Under the pieces are notes generated by a model, which was not told the origin of the DNA, did no database searches, and was given only the letters and a program-made list of their open reading frames with translations. A stretch of 64,000 nt of DNA from Ophiodon elongatus. Taxonomy: Eukaryota; Chordata; Actinopteri; Perciformes; Hexagrammidae. The DNA is taken from NCBI GenBank assembly GCA_016806645.1, contig JACSYO010001006.1:454001-518000 (forward strand), given 5' to 3'. A program made the translations under genes and the position numbers. Positions 60,131-64,000 of this stretch are shown here, piece by piece (the stretch's first letter is position 1; each line of letters begins with the position of its first letter).

Positions 60131-61573
60131 TTAGTACTCCTTAAATTGAGCAGAGTTTGAAGACAATGTAATTCAAGTGCCTTTAACTTCAGTTTTATTG
60201 CTCAAAAAAGCGTAAATCGAATTATTTTTGACTATTTTTAGGGTCAGATAGTGTGCTATAGTGGCTAGATGTTTCTGAAAGCTTCAGTATTTATTTTTAA
60301 GTTCAAGCTCACTTTACTGGCAGATTTCTTAATATATAATAGCAAAAATTATTAAACACTTTTACACAACACTTTGATTGTGCCTCCAAGGGGAGTTTCA
60401 CAGGGTAGTTCAGAAGCTCAGATGTTGGCACTCTCATCTTTCCCCGGAGATTATTCTGCCTCTCAATCAACCTGCTCCGTCTATTGTGGAAATAATGATG
60501 GAAATACACGAGTGTGGCTCCTAATCACACCGAGCAATCTGCAGCTCGCCTCCAAATCCAAACTTGCATCTGTGCTCCTGAAAAAGACAGATTGCTGTCG
60601 TTAATGCAAGGCGCAAAAAAAGAAGAAAAAAAACTGATACACGGATGTCACTCAAGCTGCTTATGAAAAAAAAAAAAAAAACTCCTCCAACAACAACAAC
60701 GGTGAGTCATTGCGTGAAACTCCAGAGGAAGGGCGGGAGAGATGAGGGGAGAGAAGAGGGATGGTCACATCATCATCATCCCCACCCTCAAAGTCCGGCA
60801 CAAGATTATGATTGTCATTTATAATAATACACACAAGCCACTTTCCGCGATGTGAATTCTGAATCCGCATCTGACTGCAAGTTTTCCAGACGTGCCGACC
60901 CGGAGGGGAAACGCAACCGACGAGCTGACGTTACAGCTTGTTTTAATGCTGCTTGAGCCCCACGGTCGCCATGTTTTCAACGTTCAGTTTCGGGGAAACC
61001 GGCCCACACGAGCACACGTTCTCAGCAGGACAGTGGGACGCTTATGCAAGCTCGGCTCCACTTTCAACAGCAGCCGCCATCCAATGCTAATTCACAATCC
61101 CATCTTGTGTTTGTGTGTCCATGTATTCATTATTGGCACAAGGGCAAACCGAGCACAGGATCATAATTGTGTGCAGCCACTGGGGCTGTGAGTGATTTCG
61201 GGAGGAGTTATCCTCCTCAGCGGAGTGGAGCCGAGGTTGCCACAATGCAGTATTGTTTGGCTCCGTGCTGATATGAGCTTTCCTGTTATCCATTTTCCCC
61301 TCAGCAATAATAAAATATGGAGGGGTCGCGGAGAGGAATCAATAATGTGTTTCTAGTGGGAATCAGGGTCTGTGATGAGAGAGGTTTGTATTTCACCGGG
61401 CCAGACCGGGGTGAAACTCCAGCCCGGGCCTGGTCTCTGTGGGGAATGAGGCAGAGGCAGGGCTGAATGCCCCCTATTCATGGACGGTGCCCTTTCTCTC
61501 CCTCTGTCTTTCTTTCTCTGACTCCCTGGAACATGTTAACTGTCTGTTGCCAGAGGCAGACCTGATGGAGTTG
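60131..61573. other. Intergenic, no gene seen
   Basis: A 99-codon frame at 60892-61191 has no domain. A 16-18 base A run lies near 60666-60681. Confidence 0.5.
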
Positions 61574-61604
61574 GTGTTGTTGTTGTTGCTGTTGTTGTTG
61601 TTGT
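61574..61604 (+). repeat. (GTT)n trinucleotide array
   Basis: About ten GTT units with one GCT. Confidence 0.9.
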
Positions 61605-61714
61605 TTTTTCTTTGCTGAAAGTTGGAGGGAAAGTTCCCAGCGTGGACATTTGTTGGCATTTGTTGACCAAACTTGGGCATTTTTGGGCCATCACACGAGC
61701 ACGAGAGCAAGAAA

Positions 61715-61756
61715 AGAAGAAGAAGAAGAAGAAGAAGAAGAAGAAGAAGAAGAAGA
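61715..61756 (+). repeat. (GAA)n trinucleotide array
   Basis: About fourteen perfect GAA/AAG units. GAA arrays can form triplex DNA. The poly-Lys and poly-Glu frames here are artefacts. Confidence 0.95.
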
Positions 61757-62005
61757 GGTGGATGAAAGAGATGAGGCAGAGGTCACTGCAAACCGCATAC
61801 TGAGTGTTATTCTAACTCAAATCGTACCTGTTGCTCAGAAACAGAGGTTTGCCAATGCAATGGGTCATGAGAAGGTAGCCGGCCCTGTCGGAGCTTGCTC
61901 TTCCTCAGCGCCACCCTTCATCCAATGATGGTTCCTTCTGGTTTAAAAACAACAACAAGATGGCTTGATGATGATGCTTTAAAACGTCCACAAACCAATG
62001 GGTGA

Positions 62006-62007
<2 letters not shown>

Positions 62008-62068
<61 letters not shown>

Positions 62069-62074
62069 TATATA
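62008..62074. repeat. (TA)n microsatellite
   Basis: A 67-bp TA array with one TG break. Confidence 0.95.
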
Positions 62075-62299
62075 GTTTTAATGTCCCTATTTTGTGTGTT
62101 AATGAGAACTACATACCATTTCCCTTATTGCATTGCTAATTGTTTAGGCAGAGGTGTTTGTTGCTTCCTACTTGTGGTTCAAGACTGTATCATGAGAACT
62201 GAATACCAGACTTTAAGACGGCGACCATTTTTACCTATAAAAGTTGCTCACCGAGTGCATATGTGGCCAAAATGTTTTTTTCATGTTCTGGTTTGTTGG

Positions 62300-62490
62300 T
62301 CTTGTTTAACCAATGAATATAATTTACACACAGACACGGAGAAACATTAGCATTTTGGTGTTTCTGGCCACCTGCTTTGGTCTCCACCAACTGCTGAGGG
62401 TAATATCTGTTCTTTCTCTGCTAAAGGCTCCTCTACAAAACGTTATCTCTCCCAACGCATCAAACTGTGACGCTCCAGGTGCCTCTAGCT
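62300..62490 (+). repeat. Interspersed repeat family R1, copy 3
   Basis: GCTTTGGTCTCCACCAACTG and CTGCTAAAGGCTCC match the R1 core. Confidence 0.45.
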
Positions 62491-62639
62491 TTAGACGTGT
62501 AGGGAGAGAGTGTCGGTGTCTGCTCGTTAAACGCTTACTGTCTCTTTTCAAAATGAATTTCCAAAATAAACTGACTCAGTTTTTGGGTTTACTCACGCCT
62601 TGTAAAGGTACGTAACAACACAACTGTAAAATAAAAATA

Positions 62640-62750
62640 ATATAACGTTGAATTGGTTTCACACAGGACACAAACGGCGGCCTCCTGGGTGAAAGTCCCT
62701 GTTTGACCCGTCCATCCTCCTCTCCCACCAGCCCGATGCAGTCTTTCCAT
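62640..62750 (-). mobile_element. SINE-like repeat family R9, copy 3 (reversed)
   Basis: TAACGTTGAATTGGTTTCAC, then GGCGGCCTCCTGGGTGAAAG and TCCCTGTTTGACCCGTCCA are the reverse of the 30.05 kb copy. Confidence 0.6.
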
Positions 62751-62809
62751 CTCTTCATACTACGTCAGTTGCATCTAACAATGACACAGACGGGTTTCCA
62801 TTGGAGTTC

Positions 62810-63020
62810 GCTGAAAGCCCGGTGGGCTACAGCTGAAAGCCCGGTGCGCTACAGCTGAAAGCCCGGTGGGCTACAGCTGAAAGCCCGGTGGGCTACAGCT
62901 GAAAGCCCGGTGCGCTACAGCTGAAAGCCCGGTGGGCTACAGCTGAAAGCCCGGTGCGCTACAGCTGAAAGCCCGGTGGGCTACAGCTGAAAGCCCGGTG
63001 GGCTACAGCTGAAAGCTGAG
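62810..63020 (+). repeat. 22-bp minisatellite, nine full units plus a partial
   Basis: The unit begins GCTGAAAGCCCGGTG and ends GCTACA. One base varies (G or C at unit position 16), giving the order G C G G C G C G G. The tenth, broken unit starts at 63008. The flanks are unique. Confidence 0.95.
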
Positions 63021-63140
63021 TGCTACGCTAAGTTTATTTTAGTTCTCAAGTCCTCGCTCTCTTCCTCAAGAGTTTCTCTAAGAACACAAGATAAAAACTC
63101 TCGAAAATAAGACTTTCCGCATATCTGAGCACCACACTCT

Positions 63141-63184
63141 TGTGTGTGTGTGTGTGTGTGCATGCTGTGTGTGTGTGTGTGTGT
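63141..63184 (+). repeat. (GT)n microsatellite
   Basis: Two GT arrays separated by GCATGCT. Confidence 0.9.
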
Positions 63185-63367
63185 ATGCAGGTCTCTGTAT
63201 GAGACCGTGGCTAACTACTGAGTCCCTCTTTAGTTTCCACCCTGTGCTCAGTTTCACTCTATTTCAGAGTTGGCTAATTAATCATGCATTATTGAGAGAC
63301 AGAACCAAGGAGTGTAAAAGCCTTCACTGCAGTCCCAGCACAATACAGAACCAGGTCTTAATGACTG

Positions 63368-63368
<1 letters not shown>

Positions 63369-63447
<79 letters not shown>

Positions 63448-63460
63448 AGGGGGGGGGGGG
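63369..63460 (+). repeat. (GT)n microsatellite followed by a G run
   Basis: A GT array to about 63446, then GA and a run of about 12 G at 63449-63460. Confidence 0.95.
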
Positions 63461-63715
63461 AGTGCTCAAGGTCAGGCAGAAAGTAACTTTGAGTGCTTTT
63501 GTTTTTTCCCCTGGCTGTGTTGGAAGGCAAGTTCCCCCCAAAACTCCATTCAGATTTGGCGGCCGGCCATATTTATTGGTTGACGGCCTTCTGCTCGCAC
63601 ACATTTCGTTTGTGATTGGTCGTCTGCGGTGGACAAAGACAGAATTTTAACCCCGGCCTTCCAGAGGGACGCTTAGCCGCTGTTATCTAGTTAGCTGCCT
63701 GGTAGCGTCACAGGT

Positions 63716-63720
<5 letters not shown>

Positions 63721-63777
<57 letters not shown>
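63721..63777 (+). repeat. (CT)n microsatellite
   Basis: A perfect 57-bp CT array. Confidence 0.95.
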
Positions 63778-63781
<4 letters not shown>

Positions 63782-64000
63782 GAGAGCAGAACAGACTGAC
63801 AGACTGCCAATGGCCTGTCATGCCTCCCCCTTCCTCCCCCCGTAAATACCGTGGGGCGGCGTACACTTGCGCTCACACACAAGCACACACGGGTCCTCGC
63901 CGGGACGAGGCCCCTTTGCTTCGAGGGTTTAATCAGAGGCAAAGGGACTCACGTCTGAAACAACACACACACACACCGAGCGGCGGCACCACTCTGCAAT

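Noticed and set aside
62810..63020. Regularly repeated 22-bp units resembling a CRISPR array
   Set aside because: The units are contiguous with no spacers, in a vertebrate genome. It is a minisatellite.

Overview
This is a stretch of vertebrate nuclear genome, most likely a percomorph-type teleost fish. Long (CA)n/(GT)n arrays occur every few kilobases. Several interspersed repeats look like ones I know from fish genomes. Coding density is very low, and the one unmistakable gene encodes a full-length Tob1 with fish-type features. No operons, Shine-Dalgarno sites, CRISPR arrays or other prokaryotic features were seen.

The only protein-coding gene I can support is tob1 on the minus strand. Its intact single-exon coding sequence lies at 45810-46841. 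The 3' UTR runs down to tandem poly(A) signals near 44.84 kb. The 5' leader starts at a strong splice acceptor at 47017/47018. One or more non-coding first exons should lie in the CpG-rich block around 47.26-48.48 kb. That block holds two good donor sites (48065 and 47742), a TATA-like element and two inverted CCAAT boxes, and it is the most promoter-like DNA in the window.

1-44.8 kb looks like a gene-poor flank. It contains at least two decayed hAT-type transposon copies with transposase-like peptide remnants (478-1530 and 16193-16791), a short hAT-like MITE (6622-6930), tRNA-type SINE-like elements with pol III box matches, and about a dozen other interspersed repeat families. Among these are a roughly 400-450 bp family seen in five main copies in both orientations, a roughly 350 bp family ending in inverted repeats, and an inverted pair at 30.6-31.2 kb. 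48.5-64 kb is similar, with one exon-like pair of segments around a 72-bp mini-intron near 51.5 kb, a CpG-rich 78-codon ORF at 50.3 kb, and a 22-bp minisatellite with a higher-order variant pattern at 62.8 kb.

Most long open frames here are artefacts of CA/GT, GA or other base-skewed tracts, or antisense shadows of tob1. I found no evidence for a new multi-gene system. The points most worth checking are tob1 promoter and first-exon structure, the unassigned exon-like segments on its upstream side, and the structured repeats. Repeat family relationships were judged by eye, so their boundaries are approximate.
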